DNA of 64,000 nt from positions 4,290,501 to 4,354,500 of the forward strand of contig NC_133050.1 in assembly GCF_048771995.1 (NCBI RefSeq). The letters are read 5' to 3'. The notes below the pieces were generated by a model. The model was given only the letters and a program-made list of their open reading frames with translations. It was not told where the DNA came from and ran no database searches. The stretch comes from Taeniopygia guttata (lineage: Eukaryota; Chordata; Aves; Passeriformes; Estrildidae). Positions 35,281 to 47,027 of the stretch are shown one piece after another. Positions within the stretch are counted from its first letter, which is position 1, and the number at the start of each line of letters is the position of its first letter. Made by a program: the position numbers and the translations under genes.

Positions 35281-36212
35281 CAGCACCAAAGACACAGACA
35301 CCAACTGAAGGAATTGTGTCATTTATATCATGCACAGCTGCAAAGAATTACAAAAGGATAAGCTCAGCAAAGCACATCATCATTAGCAAAGCATTACAAA
35401 AGAAGCTCAGCAATGCATCCAGTCATTGCTACCAGAGATTGCCTGGAGTGATTAAGGAAAGATCCATCACCAGTTAGCCTCAGGCTTTACCATCATCCAC
35501 AGCCACACATCAGCTGGGGGAAGCCAAGGACTGGAGAGCCACTCCCAGACACTGGGAATTCCTGCAGGTGCCTCCACCTCTGCAAGCAATGAGGCTCCAA
35601 CCTCAAAGCTGTGAGAGGACCCAGCTTTCACACTGTTAAACAAACAAGCTGGCATCACTGCCACTGCGAGAACATCTGCTTTCATTCTCCTGACTGCTTT
35701 CTCCCAAAGCCTGGCCAGGGCTGAAGGAGGAACCAAGGGAGTTGACTTTGATCCTTCACCCCCAAACAAGGCCAGATGGGGCCTTGTCTGTCTCTAAATA
35801 CAGAAAGATAAATCCGTGTTTTATCAAGGAACACATGCATTGATCGTGTTGTTAATCATGCTTCCTTAATGAGTGGATACAAATACAACATTTGCTTGGA
35901 AGGTTCATCTAGAGGTGAGCTTTGCCTCAGGGCCTGTTCAGGCCCTGATCACAACCTGTTCAGGCCTTGGTACTTTGATCGGTCCTGAGACCTACAATCA
36001 ACTACAACCTTTGTAACAATTCTTTCAGTAACACAGCTTAGATTTAGGTATTAGGCATAAAGGCATCTCCTCTTGTTCTACAATTAAGTGCAGTTTAACT
36101 TCATTACTCAGAGCTATTCACGTTCCTTTTAAAACATGCCTAAATAGTTGCTATTCTCTGTTATTTATCAAATGCCTCTCTTTTCTTGAGACTGTCTCTT
36201 TTAAGAAAGGTC
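35281..36212. mobile_element. probable 3' part of an ERV, boundaries unclear
   Basis: On the minus strand this follows the envelope remnant, where 3' untranslated region, polypurine tract and LTR would lie. A purine-rich AAGAAAAGAGAGG is at about 36,189-36,177 on the minus strand. I could not fix LTR ends. Local repeats of ACAAAAGRWAAGCTCAGCAA occur near 35,350-35,420. Confidence 0.3.
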
Positions 36213-37130
36213 TCAATACTCCACTTCCCAGCACAAAGTGTCACAGCAACTCACCAAGTGCACACACTGCAGTGATGACAGGCCCTGCCACCAATGCATT
36301 TCACAGCAGCCTCTAATTTGGCAGCCACGAAGCCAATCCCACCAAGAAGAATTTTCTTCTTTCTGCCACTCTTCTACTGCTCTTTCTGTCAAGGTGATTC
36401 CTGACTGTTGGCCTTCAAACCCATCACTGCTAGCAGTGCAACATCCCCGTCCCCTGATAGCCCAGGTTCCTCCTTGGCCAGCAAGCAGATAATCCAAGGC
36501 CATGCGGTTCTCTGGAGTCCCCATTTGTGTTTGTTGGAGCTCATAGATTGTGCTATTGGGCATTTCAACAGTATCATTTACTACCTCTTCTAATAATCCA
36601 TTCAGCTCATTCATGTCAACTCCACGGGACGGGGCAGCGCACATGGGGCACAGGGTGAACCAGAATCCTTTGCTTTCGGAAACCCAAGGCACTCTTTGGG
36701 TGGAAAATGTTCTCTGGGCCCTAAGTCTTCCGTGTGGTCGTTGCTGAAGGACCCTAAATGGGGGCCCTGCAGCTGGGAGCGGTGTGACACTGACACTGAC
36801 CAGCTGCAGCACCCCAAGTTCTACTGACATTGGGAGTGATGGTAAAGCACAGAAATCTTCTGACACTGTAGCCTCTATATCTGTAACAGGGTTTGGTTTC
36901 TCCTGAGGGGAAATCTGAGTGAATCCTGTCACACGGATCGTTGTATTCCCGTGTCCCACAGCACAGGTTTCTCTAACTGTCCCTTCATTGACTCCGTTAC
37001 GAGGCAGAGCCCATTGACAGAGTTCTGGCCACCCCACAGGGTGGGCCCTCCAAGGGAACCCCATTCCTCCCAACTTCAGCTGAGAACATACCCAGCAATT
37101 AGTGACACTGTGTGCTTTGGCTACCTTGGT
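36213..37130 (-). pseudogene. endogenous retroviral envelope remnant (SU-TM)
   Basis: Envelope glycoprotein fragment of an old retrovirus. The frame from about 37,130 to 36,213 is open for roughly 300 codons without an obvious ATG of its own. N-terminal part: a CWVC motif at about 37,104-37,093, like the CXXC of gamma-type surface subunits. Middle: several NXT/NXS sites. Transmembrane-subunit hallmarks: a heptad-like segment with ENRMALDYLLA near 36,510-36,480, the immunosuppressive-region neighbourhood, then adjacent Cys-Cys at 36,443-36,438. Where the family has the first Cys of the CX6CC motif there is Trp (codon 36,474-36,472), so the covalent SU-TM bond motif is broken. A membrane anchor is not evident before the stop at 36,213. 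Non-functional as it stands. Confidence 0.65.
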
Positions 37131-38200
37131 CTTTAAATTTCCAAAACATTTTGATGACTGATCCCTTGGTGAAACTCTGGAGGTGTTTTGGCAAACGTCA
37201 GTAGTACTTTAGTGACACCGTTCTTCATTCTTTTTGCTCAATGTCATTCAGGTTAGGAACAATAATTCTGTTGTCCATGGAGCTGGCAACTTTTTAATTC
37301 CAGAATAATGCCCCCAAGGTCCTTTAGTGTTCAGCTTTACCATGTTGTCTCTGGGTAACAAGGCTTGGTGGGGCCCTTTCCCTTTTGGCTGGAAGAGGGC
37401 CAGGACCTCTGCTTAAAGAAAAAAAAAGGAAAAAGAAAAAAAATACAATTAGATGAATTGTAAAAGATACAAATAAAATCCAAGTGTTAGAGAAACAACT
37501 TCTGTAACTTTGCATTAAGAGGTAAATGATATTTTTAAAAAGAGAACTCACTTATTTACATTGTAAATGTGCTGATGGCATGGATCCATCTTACTGACCT
37601 CAACAGCCTTTTTTACAGTTTTTGGGGTTTGTTTCCAACATTCTTTTTTTTAAATTGTGGTCGAAGCAATAGGAAATTGATTGGGGCCCTTCCAGCTCCA
37701 GGCAGGACTGGGAATCTCAACTCTGTCAAACCCCAAATCCTTTAGAAGATGACCTTCCTTCTCACTCTGGGAATGAGCTGCACATTCCCTCTGAAATTGT
37801 CAGGGGTTTCTTACAGATGAAAAATCCCACTTACGGCTTTTTGCTCTGCTTTGGAAGTGGGAAGGGCAATTCTCCATCCATCAGCTCCAGACTGCACTGC
37901 CTCAGGAACACGGCTCACTTGCCAGCTTTGGCCCACTCATGGCACTTCTAGAGGAGGAAGAAAGTGCAACTGCACAATTCCAGCCAAAAAGAAATGAAGA
38001 ATGAATAGTGGAGATCCAGGCGTTCCTGCGGAGATCCAGGGGTTCAACTGGGACTACGGAGAGTTTGGGTCCTTGCCAATTGGATGTGTGTTCCCAGCTG
38101 CAATCTCCTGGCCTGCAGGGGAGTCTCACTCACCTGCCAAAGCAGAAAGCTCAGGCACTGTGCTCCAACGGGCTCGTCTGATGCAAAGCTGTCAGAGCAA
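37131..38200. other. possible ERV sequence upstream of env
   Basis: Minus-strand text upstream of the envelope remnant (37,131-37,420) has short open stretches interrupted by stops and may be the env 5' part or the pol end. Further up (37,600-38,000) nothing is recognised. Confidence 0.3.
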
Positions 38201-38289
38201 TGTGAGGGCAGAGCCAGCCCAGCTGTGCCCGGGGCAGAGCCCAGCAGAGCCCTGGCAGAGCCCAGAGCAGCCTCAGCACCCGCAGAGCC

Positions 38290-39445
38290 CGGCTGCAAGG
38301 AGAGAAACCAGAAAGCGCCCGTCAGCTGAAGGCTGCTGTCCCCTTGTCCCAGCTGCCCACAGAGCCCAGGCCATGCTGGCCGTGCCCAGAGCTGTGCCCA
38401 GAGCTGCCCATCACTGCTGCCTTTGGGAGCAGAGCAGGAGGGCAGGACATTCCCAGCCTGCAGCCAGCCACAGCACATCCAGCCCCTCAGCAGCTGCCCA
38501 GAGCAGGAGCCTCCTTGTGCTTGTTGCCGTCTCCCAAAAGCTCTGATCCCACCATGCCAAGCAGACGGGGACTCACCTCACGCCATCCTCCGCTGGGAGA
38601 AAAGCTGGTCCCAAACGATGTCCTCAGCCTTCTGCAAGGGCACGGCCCATCCACGCTGCAGCTGCTCCCAGGCACTTCCCAATCCCGACTGGACCTTACA
38701 TAGAACGCTTCCTCTAGAAAAACAAACAACAAACTGTTGAAAAGAGATTAGAGACAAGGGGAAACAAGAAAAAAACTCTTATATCTGTCAGAGGTCTGAG
38801 GAAGGCCCAACCCCTACATGCTAGGGAAAATCCCACCCATGGGGGAGAGAAGGCCACACTTTCTCTCTTCCCTCCTGCACTGCCCCCCAAAATAACGGTG
38901 ATCCCAAAGCAAACAAGGGCAGTGGAGCAGCCCAAGCCCTTCCTTGCCTGCAAAGCAAAGCAGCCCCTGCACAGGTTCTGGAGTCCCACCTCTGCTCCCG
39001 CCATGGGGGTTTCTCTGTGCCGGGCTGGCTGCCCCAGCCCCAGCCCCAGCCTCAGCCCAGGCCATGCTGGGTGCTGGGGGCTGTTGGCAGGGCCAGGAGC
39101 CAACTCCCATCTTGTATCCACCCCAGCCCACGCCCCCAGCCCTGACAAAAAGCAGCTGGGCAGCGACTGAAGTTGCATCTGCCCCAGCAAAGGGAGAAAC
39201 TTTTGTTCCCAGCCAGTCTGAGCAATGCCCAAATCTGGGAGCATTTCCCCAGCTGTGGACTCATCTGCGAATTCGCTGTGGAGCCTGACTTTGAAGACGG
39301 TGCCACAAGTCCATCATCCTCAGCTGCCAGTGGCCAGGTTGAGGAAGAGGTTGTCATCCTTGATGTTGTCGTTGCTGTCTCCAGCAGCAGCAGCAGCCCC
39401 ACCTGGTACAGCTTCTCCAGGGGCTCCTTCTCCTTCCCTGGGGGT
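38290..39445 (-). pseudogene. PIM-like kinase relic, collapsed copy
   Basis: Serine/threonine kinase pieces of the PIM type in coding order on the minus strand. 39,440-39,400 reads KEKEPLEKLYQVG, the start of the N-lobe (end of PIM exon 1). It runs straight into 39,395-39,285, whose shifted frame gives DNIKDDNLFLNLATG, a worn catalytic-loop exon with stops. About 600 bases on, 38,690-38,575 gives QKAEDIVWDQLFSQRRMA, resembling the end of the APE-side exon, with a GTGAGT donor near 38,574. The sequence after that (38,290-38,570) matches the intron between the two good exons of the copy at 39.7-40.25 kb. Intervening exons are deleted. 38,720-39,280 in between shows no other gene. Confidence 0.55.
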
Positions 39446-39699
39446 CAGACCAGGCTGTCAGGGTTCTGCCCAGGGCCCCAGCTGTCAGGGAACCAGGACA
39501 CGCAAAACCAGCTCGGATGGCAGCCACCAGTGCTGGGCAGAGCAGCTCAGCTCCAGCACAAGGCTGCGTGTTCCCACCCAACAATCCCAGTGCATTGATA
39601 CAGGCAGGGAAAAAAGTCTCGGTTTCCTTGCTTCTGATTGCCAGGGCATGTGTGGACCTGTAACTTACCAGGGCCCTGGAGCAAAGTGTGCATGTGGCT

Positions 39700-40254
39700 C
39701 TCTCCCTTTTTCTATGGCAGGTGAATATCCTGGATCCAAGGATCATAGAACAGGTCTTCTAATGAAGGTCTGTCCAAGAAGTGCATGGATAAACACCACC
39801 TGATAAGATCTTGGCACTCTGGGCAGAGAAACCAGAAACCACCGGTCAGCTAGAGAAGGCTCCTGTCTGCTTTACCCCGCTCTTCCCATGCCCAGGCCAT
39901 GCTGCTTTTGTGCTCAGAGCTGGGCCTAAACTTTCCCATCAATTCCCTGTTGTGGAGGAGAGCAGGAGAGCAGGACATGTGCCACCTCCTCAGCGGCTGC
40001 CAGAGCGAGATGCTCACAAGCTGCTGCTGTCTCCCAGCACTGGTATTCCCCCGTGGCCAGAGATGAGGATCCACCTGGAGAGAGCCGCTGTGGCAGCGAG
40101 AGCTGATGGTCCCAGCTGATCTTCCGGCCCCTCCTGAAAGGGTGCTGCCCGCAGACCATCTGGTGCAGCAGGATGCCCAGGGACCAGATCGTTGCTGCCT
40201 CGCCATGGTACCAGCCCAAGTGGGTCCATTCTGGGGGGCTGTATGACAGTGTTC
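39700..40254 (-). pseudogene. PIM-like serine/threonine kinase, last two exons only
   Basis: C-lobe of a PIM-type kinase. Exon 40,254-40,075 (180 bases, open) carries GTLSYSPPEWTHLGWYHG (substrate-binding/APE region), ATIWSLGILLHQMVCGQHPF and ISWDHQLSLPQRLSP; acceptor TATTCCATAG and donor CCAG|GTGGAT. The last exon starts at 39,818 after CTGCCCAG and reads ECQDLIRWCLSMHFLDRPS, then LEDLFYDPWIQDI to a stop near 39,710. Splicing keeps frame (codon split 1/2). N-lobe, glycine loop, catalytic Asp and DFG exons are missing upstream, where the TGTGATGTCACA array begins at 40,640, so it cannot encode an active kinase. PIM-like genes are strongly amplified in songbirds. A shorter stub of the same exon is at 63,137-63,182 in inverted orientation. 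Confidence 0.75.
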
Positions 40255-40640
40255 CTATGGAATACAGATGGAGTTCATCAGGGGGATGCTGCTGCTTCCA
40301 GAGCCTGGCCCCAGCATCCCTGGGCGTGCAGGGGCCACCCCAGTGGCACACGGGGCGACTGCTGCACTCTCGCCAGCACCTGGGACATGTGTACAAACTC
40401 AGGGCTGGACAAGAAGCCACTGGTGTTGGAAGAGGGCAGCAGAAGCCCCGGCAAGGCCTGACCGTGACATGCAAAGCAAAAACCCACTCAGGGCTGGGGG
40501 AAAAATCATCTCCTTATCCTCCCTGCCTGCAGTGCCCTAAAAATATTATGAAGCCAAGGCAAACAAGGTGAGTGGAGCAGCCCAAGCCCTTCCTCTCACC
40601 TGCACACCAAACTGGCTGGTGCACTGGTATATATGCACTG
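40255..40640. other. PIM-gene intron-like sequence
   Basis: 40,255-40,575 matches, inverted, 62,820-63,136, which precedes the PIM stub on the right side (shared CTTGTTTGC, TTGGCTTCATAATATTT and CTCTTCCAACACC words). No exon recognised. Confidence 0.6.
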
Positions 40641-41094
40641 GTGTAACTTTACAGGGGCTGTGTGACATCACGGGTCCTGAGTGACATCACAGAGAGCTTT
40701 GTGACATCACAGATCCTGTGTGACATCACAGAAACATCCATGTGACATCACAGAGTGCTGTGTGAGATCACAGGGGCTATGTGACATCACAGAGATCTCC
40801 GTGTGACATCACAGAGGGCTGTGTGACATCACAGAAGTCTCATTGTGATATCACAGAGATGTCAGTGTGACATCACAGAGAGCTCTGTGAAATCACAAAA
40901 AGCTGTGTGACCTCATAGGGTCAGTGTGACATCACAGTAATGTCTGAATGACATCACAGAGATGTCAGTGTGACACCACAAAAAGCTGTGTGACCTCACA
41001 GGCTCAGTATGACTTCACAGAGATGTCGGTGTGACATCACAGAGAGCTGTGTGACATCACAGAGGTGTCAGTGTGACATCACAGAGGGCTGTAT
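40640..41094 (-). repeat. TGTGATGTCACA minisatellite, left arm
   Basis: About 20-base (and 38-42-base compound) units with core TGTGACATCACAGAG in plus text. It invades the last exon of the left MROH-like copy at about 41,094. Counterpart of the longer array at 59,425-60,370. Confidence 0.95.
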
Positions 41095-44000
41095 GATCTT
41101 GCACCTTCTGGAAGATGGAGTATCGCCCACTCTGTATTGCCCAGAGGACATGCAATGTTTGAAGTGGCAGCTCTGACATGGCACTACTGACATCCTCTGT
41201 CGGGCATTCAAGGGCTGCAAGAGAGAGGAACAGAGCCACGGTCAGATCCCGACTCTGCGGGGAGCCGAGGGGAGCCCCCCCTGCCAGGGCCATCCCAGCC
41301 GGCTCTTGCCATGGCCGGGAGGGATCAGGGACCAAGGGGATCAGCCCGAAGCTGCTAGCCACGCATCCCCCACGTGTCCCTGAAATCTCTGTGTGCTCTA
41401 CCTAGGAGAGCAGAGCTCTCTGCAGCCGGGGCAGGGCTTGCAGCTCGCCCCGGCAGCCCCCGCTGGCAGCCCGCTGCCCTGTCTCACCATTTCAGATCAG
41501 CTGGAGCTTTTCCTGCTGTCCCCTCAAGCTCCTCCCGGCCATCCCTGGGAACACAGAGCCTGTCAGGCCCAGCGGCACAGCTCCCTGCCAGCGGCGCTGC
41601 CAGCCCTGTGCCCACACGCCCTCCTGGCCCGGCTCGTGGCTCACCCATGAACCTGACGGCGCCTCTCGCAGGGGCTCCTGTGGGCTCTGCAGGTAGGGCA
41701 GGGCCCGGCGCAGGTGCTCGGCCGCGCTGCTGCTGTCCTCTGCCAGCTGCAGAGAGCGGCAGGAGGGAAGGGTTGGCCCCGCAGCCCCGCCGGGCCGGGG
41801 CTCCATGGGCACCCGGCTCGGGCCGCAGGAGCCTGGAGCAGAGCCCGCGCGGCCTCGGGCTGCAGCAGCGGGCAGGGGCACAGCTGCCAGCCCGCACACC
41901 GAGCACCGCGCTCAGGGGGCTTCTCCAGGCTGGGGCTGCGGCTTCCCAGCCCTCCTTACCAGGCACTCGGTGAACTTCCACAGCTCCTGGTTCTTCACCA
42001 GCTTTTCAAGATCCCTCCTCTTCAGGAACTCGGCCGCACAAAGCAGCGTTTCCTGAGAAGCCTGGAGAGCAGCAAAGACGCGGAGATGGCCCCACAGCCC
42101 AGGGCGCAGGACCCCGTCCCTGTGCCAGGGCCTGGAGGAGGCTGCAGCCTGCGAGGTGCCAGGGCAGGAGGCAGCCCAGCCCCTGCCAGGGGAACAGCAG
42201 CAGCTGCCGAGTCCTCACCTCTGCCACTCGCTGGTTCTCATCATGGCAGTGGAAGGAGAGTGGCAGCAGGCTCTGGCGCACGTGTGCCTTCAGAGCCTCT
42301 TTTTGTTTTTCCTGTGGAAAAGTCATCCATGTTCAGAAGAGCAGTATGGAGAGCAGCTGCACTTGGCTATTGTCCTGTATGAAGGGAACAAAAAGAGACC
42401 CCAGCATTGGCTGCACGGGGCTCAGCTTGGTGCAGGCCTGCAAATCCACAGGGCACAAAGTGTCTGGGCAGCAGCCAGTGGCCGTGGCTGGGGGCAGTGA
42501 GCCTTATGTGGTCAAGGAGTGGCAGGAGCGCCTCAACCAGCTGCAGTGTGATGGGGCTGGGTGTCAGCATGTCCTTGTCCAAGATGATAAAGTTGAGGAG
42601 CAGGACTGTCATGCTAACTATCTCTCCATCCGCATCCCACAGGAGCTCCACAAGACTTTCAGTCAGGCTCCACATTTTTTCTCTCGTTGAGGAACACAAG
42701 TTTGTGAAATGCCATCCTGCTGCTGCAGGGCCTAGAGGCCAAAGGGCTATTCCAAAGCACTTGGGCAGCTGAAGCGGGAGGCAGGAGAGCTGGGAGCAGC
42801 TGGCCCAGCGCCCAAAGCCCAGCCAAGCCCAAGCGACTGCATTCCCGAGCGCAGCCTCTGCCCCTGCCCCTTCTCACCATCGAGGGATCGTTGATGAGCT
42901 CGAGAAGGGCCCTGAGCACCAGGTGACGCCTCTCCTTGTACTCGCTCCTCAGGTGCCTTAACAAGATTTGCAGGACTCTGTCAGCACCGCGTTCACTCAA
43001 TTCCAGGCACTCGAGGCCCTGAAAGGCACAGGGCAGTGACGGGGGAGCGGCCGGCGGGAGCCCAGAACCGCACAGGGCCGGGCCCAGGCAGCAGCACAGG
43101 GCGCGGGCACCGTCCCAGGCACTGCGGCCAAGAGAGGGCAGAGAGCCGGGAGGCAGCTGAGCGAGGCAGCGCTGGCCTTCAGGCTCACCTCCACAAGGAA
43201 CGCCAGGGAGGGCAGCTCCCAGCTTGGCTCCTGTGTGCTGAGCAGCCGGAGCAGGTAGCGAGCGATCCGAGAGCACAAGGGGATGGAGACACAGGACATC
43301 TCCCTGGCAGGAGACAAAGTAACCAAGGCTGTGGGCCAGGGGGACAAACCTCTCCCAGGACTGACTCACAGAGGTCTGGTCTTTCCCCAGCATCCTGCAA
43401 GGGCCCCTGGGCTATTTGGGAGGCGACTCCTTGTGGACACCCTCCTCTCCCAGCCTTTTCCAGTCTGTTTGGCTGTCCCTTGGGGACAAGGCCCTCTGGC
43501 TCACGTCCACGGGGACTGTGTGGGGCACCCCAGGCACAGAGCACAAATGTCAGAGGCAGCAGTGTGAAGGGGGTCTCACCTGGCCAGCAGACCCACGGCA
43601 CAGTGGTGGGTGTCAGCACAGAGCAGCGTGTCCCAGCCACACTTGCGTTCCATTGCCACCACCACATCCTCGTGCTGCATTTGGCAGAGCAGGGCCTTCA
43701 GGGTCTGCTCTGAAAAGCTGTGCGCAGAGCAAAGCCCAGGTCACACTGGGAGCACTGGTTGCTGCCCAGGGATTTGGCAAGGACAGGAGGACTGGGATGG
43801 AGCATCTGTTGGGGCTGGTGGCAAGGCCGTATTGCTGCTGACATCCCTCCCAGAAGGTATGGACCTCCTCTGGCATATCCAGAGTGCTGAAGAACACTTG
43901 GAAGAGCAGATGGACAAAAAGGCGGGGGAAATACACGGTCACCATCTGTGGGACACAGGGCAGCTGGAGGATCTTCCACATCACCACAGTTGCCTGCAAA

Positions 44001-45812
44001 GGACAAAGCCGCTCGAGACTGCGCTCAGTGCCGAGGTGTCCGTGTGGCAGGGCCCAAGCACAGGAGGGAGAGGCCCGGAGAGACGCAGGGGGAGAACCGG
44101 GCCTGGTAGCCCTGAAGCTGCCCCGAGGCCAGGTTTCAGCCCAGCACCTGAGGCAGGGAGACGCCGTGGGGGAGGGAGGATGGAGAGCTGCTGGAGGGGT
44201 GGCCTTGGGGCCAGAAAAGGCAGAAACTCACAGCCAGAGCAAGGACAGCCGTGTGGTCCCCATCGGAGGTGCACGTGCTGTGCTCTGGCCAGCTCCCCAG
44301 CACATCGAGGAGTACGAGCATGGCCGGCTCTGCAGTCCTGGGCGAGCACATGATGCTCTTCCACATGGCCAAAGCAGCTCTGTAGGGTCAGAGCTCTGTC
44401 TCAGAGGAGTCTGGGACACAGCAGCGTGGCCTGGGTGGCAGCGGGGAGCTGAGCTGCTCTGCCAGCCCTGCCTCTGCCCACTGCCCCTCACTGGCAGCAC
44501 GCAGGCAGCCCAGCCCTGTGGGGACTGGCCCCTGAGGGGCAGGGGGGAAGCATGGCAGCACGCTGGGGCGCTGGCAGGGGCCAGGGCTGGCAAAGGGAGC
44601 AGCCAGAGGGCCCTGGAATTCTCTGTTTGTCAGACACCTGGGACAGGCTGTACAGGGTGAAGGGCTGCTGAGCCTTGTGGACACGTGGGCCCCGTACCTG
44701 TCACACACTGGGGCCACACGCAGGAGAGCCATCACCACCTCAGAGGGCTGTGCCTCTGTCAGATCCAGAAGGGGCCTGTACAGATTGAACTCAGGAAACT
44801 CATTGGCCATGAGGATGTACCTCACCATGGCGGGCAGCTGGAGAAGGCAGGGGAGACTTGGAAAGCTGCCAGAGGAAGGAATGTGCCCAGCTGCCCCAGA
44901 GAAGTGCTTCCCTTGCCACCACACTGCCATGGCCTCAAAGGCTTCCAGGGAGCAGCAGGCGTGGCTTGGGACGCCACGCAATTGCTGGGAGGAGAAAAGC
45001 CAGGCCACAGGCTGCTTACTTGCTTTAGGCTGGAAGGACCCTCCTCCACAAGCATATCCAGCAGGGCAGCACTGGCCTTGGTTTTGAAGATGGGAGAGTA
45101 CACTCTGACCACAGCGCCCACGACGCTGCTCTCTTCCTCCCAAATCCTCTTCATGAATTTGCAAACCATCTGTAGCAGAAGGGCAAGAAGCCCAGGATGT
45201 TGCATGGAGTGCTCCGAGCACAGTGCTGGGCTGAGCAGTGCCAGCAGGCCCAGCCCAGGTGGGGATGGCTGCAGGTACCTGCGCTGTTCTGCGGAAGCGG
45301 CCACGGGTGCGTTCCTGCTCTCGTGTGCGCTGCACGGCTGCACCTGGCAAAGAGCGAGCGCAGCCCGAGCTGAGGGGCTGCGGGAGAGGCCGGAGAACAC
45401 AGCCCAGCCCTGCGCTGCCCAGGCAGGGACAGCCCCGCGCCGCCCCAGGGCATGGAGCACGGCTGTGGGGTGTCTGCCCGGCCCCTATTCCATCCTGTCC
45501 ATGGGCATGGCCCCAGGGGATGGGATGGGATGGGATGGGATGGGATGGGATGGGATGGGATGGGATGGGATGGGATGGGATGGGATGGGATGGGATGGGA
45601 TGGGATGGGATGGGATGGGATGGGGCCAAGCTGGCTGCAGGCACCAGCCCTGCGGCCCAGCTCTGCCACTCACTCTTCTGTGGTAGCTGGAACTGCTCCA
45701 CCTCTTCAGGCTGCTGTGCTGGGGCAGCTCCAGGGCCTTCTTTCTCCTCCTTCCCCCAGGCCAGCTTGGCCACGCTCGCAGGTCTGTGCTCTGCGTCACT
45801 GCCTGGATTCAT
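41057..45812 (-). pseudogene. MROH-like (Maestro heat-like repeat) gene, left copy, broken
   Basis: HEAT-repeat protein of the MROH family amplified in birds; molecular role unknown. Exons, minus: 45,812-45,674; 45,343-45,279; 45,169-45,020; 44,837-44,698; 44,379-44,232; 43,993-43,806; 43,717-43,580; 43,303-43,189; 43,018-42,878; about 42,683-42,508; 42,374-42,219; 42,061-41,960; 41,746-41,645; 41,544-41,488; 41,214 to about 41,094. The start MNPGSDAEHRPASVAKLAWG is shared with the right copy. Family-like segments include MWKSIMCSPRTAEPAMLVLL, FFSTLDMPEEVHTFWEGC, CHDENQRVAE and ALQTLHVLWAIQSGRYSIFQ. Lesions: donor of exon 6 is AT not GT (43,805-43,804); exon 10 lacks the acceptor of the other copy and its donor is AT (42,507-42,506); exon 11 has an in-frame TGA at 42,335-42,333. 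Exon 13 also leaves the wrong phase for exon 14 in both copies. The last exon runs into satellite. Other splice sites are GT-AG. Confidence 0.8.
45518..45624 (+). repeat. (GGGAT)n pentanucleotide array in MROH intron 1, left
   Basis: About 21 pure GGGAT units. The right arm has the complementary position at 54,848-55,046 but with a different unit mixture. Confidence 0.98.
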
Positions 45813-46228
45813 GGCTACTTGCAGAAGGTGAAAAGGAAAAGGTCCGAGTCAGCAAGTGCTGCAGTTGTGCCTTGAGGACACCTGCAAGAGTGAAGTCTTG
45901 GCAAGGCTACAGGACAGCAAGTCCTGCACTCTGGTCTTGGGAGCTCCAGCCACAAAGACAGGAGACTCCTGTCAAGGACTGTGCAAAGCAAATGCCACAA
46001 TCTGCCCTCGAGGGCAGCTGCAGAAGAGATGCCTCGGGAAGGCCAGGGGTCACCAAGTACTCTGGTACTGCCACGAGGTCACCTGCAGGAGTAATACCTC
46101 GGAAAGTTCTGGGTCAGCAAGGAACGAGTGGCTGTGTGAGGGCTCCTCACAGCACCGCTCTCTCCCATCCTGTCTCGTTGCGTGCACCGAGCACTGTGGA
46201 GTGGCCTTGTCACTGCCAACACCTTTGC
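45813..46228 (-). promoter_or_regulatory. 5' flank of left MROH-like copy
   Basis: Conserved in inverted form at 54,241-54,657. Contains loosely repeated segments (CCTGCARGAGTGAAG / CCTGCAGGAGTAATA; GGCAAGGCTAC / GGGAAGGCC). The antisense open frames here are probably not genes. No TATA box recognised. Confidence 0.4.
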
Positions 46229-46690
46229 CACAGCATGTCACAAAGGACCCTTGGATACCCTGTCCCGTTCCATTCCACGCTGACCATGCTGCCGTGTGTC
46301 ACAAAGGGCCCTTGGATACCCTGTCCCATTCCATTCCACGGTGACCATGCTGCACTGTGTCACAAAGGGCCCTTGGATACCCTGTCCCGTTCCATTCCAT
46401 GGTGACCATGGTGCACCGTGTCACAAAGGGCCCTTGGATACCCTGTCCCATTCCATTCCATGGTGACCATGCTGCACAATGTCACAAAGGGCCCTTGGAT
46501 ACCCTGTCCCGTTCCATTCCATGGTGACCATGGTGCACCGTGTCACAAAGGGCCCTTGGATACCCTGTCCCGTTCCATGCCACGGTGACCGTGCTGCACA
46601 ATGTCACAAAGGGCCCTTGGATACCCTGTCCCGTTCCATTCCACGGTGACCATGCTGCACCGTGTCACAAATGGCCCTTGCACGCAGTGC
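46229..46690 (+). repeat. 61-bp minisatellite, left arm, eight copies
   Basis: ACAAAGGGCC occurs at 46,301, 46,362, 46,423, 46,484, 46,545 and 46,606 (61 apart), with diverged edge copies near 46,231 and 46,667. Unit includes GTGTCACAAAGGGCCCTTGG, ATACCCTGTCCC and CGGTGACCATGCTGCACC. The right arm has about five copies. Confidence 0.95.
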
Positions 46691-47027
46691 CACCTGCCCT
46701 GGGGCCACCCCCAGCCCCCCAGAGTGGCCCAGGTTGGAAGGAATGCCTTGCCCCAGGTGTGTCAGACAGCCCAACAGGATCTTTAGGAACGGCTCAGACC
46801 ATCAGCAAACGCTGCCCTGCTCTGCGGGCTCAGAGCAGCAGGAGCCCCCAGGGCTGCCGACGCAGCCGCGGCGGGAAGGGCACGGGGCCCTGCACAGAAG
46901 CTGGCACGGCCTCCTTGGGACACGTCCCACATGGTGGCCATCCTAAGCACGGCCGTGTGACACAGACCAGGAACGTGTGGGCCAGGGCAGGAATGCTGCT
47001 CTGAGCCTGGGGCCCGGGGAGCGCTGA
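46691..47027. repeat. inner end of the left inverted-repeat arm
   Basis: Matches the reverse complement of 53,630-53,985 until GGGGCCCGGGGAGCGCTG at 47,027, where similarity stops. No gene recognised in it. Confidence 0.85.

Noticed and set aside
40640..41094. CRISPR-like array (also 59,425-60,370 and 50,424-50,644)
   Set aside because: The units are contiguous tandem repeats without unique spacers, in a vertebrate genome.
44388..45812. 474-codon minus-strand open frame and its right-arm counterpart at 54,849-56,177
   Set aside because: They read through the pentanucleotide array and introns; the true signal is the set of short MROH exons with splice sites.
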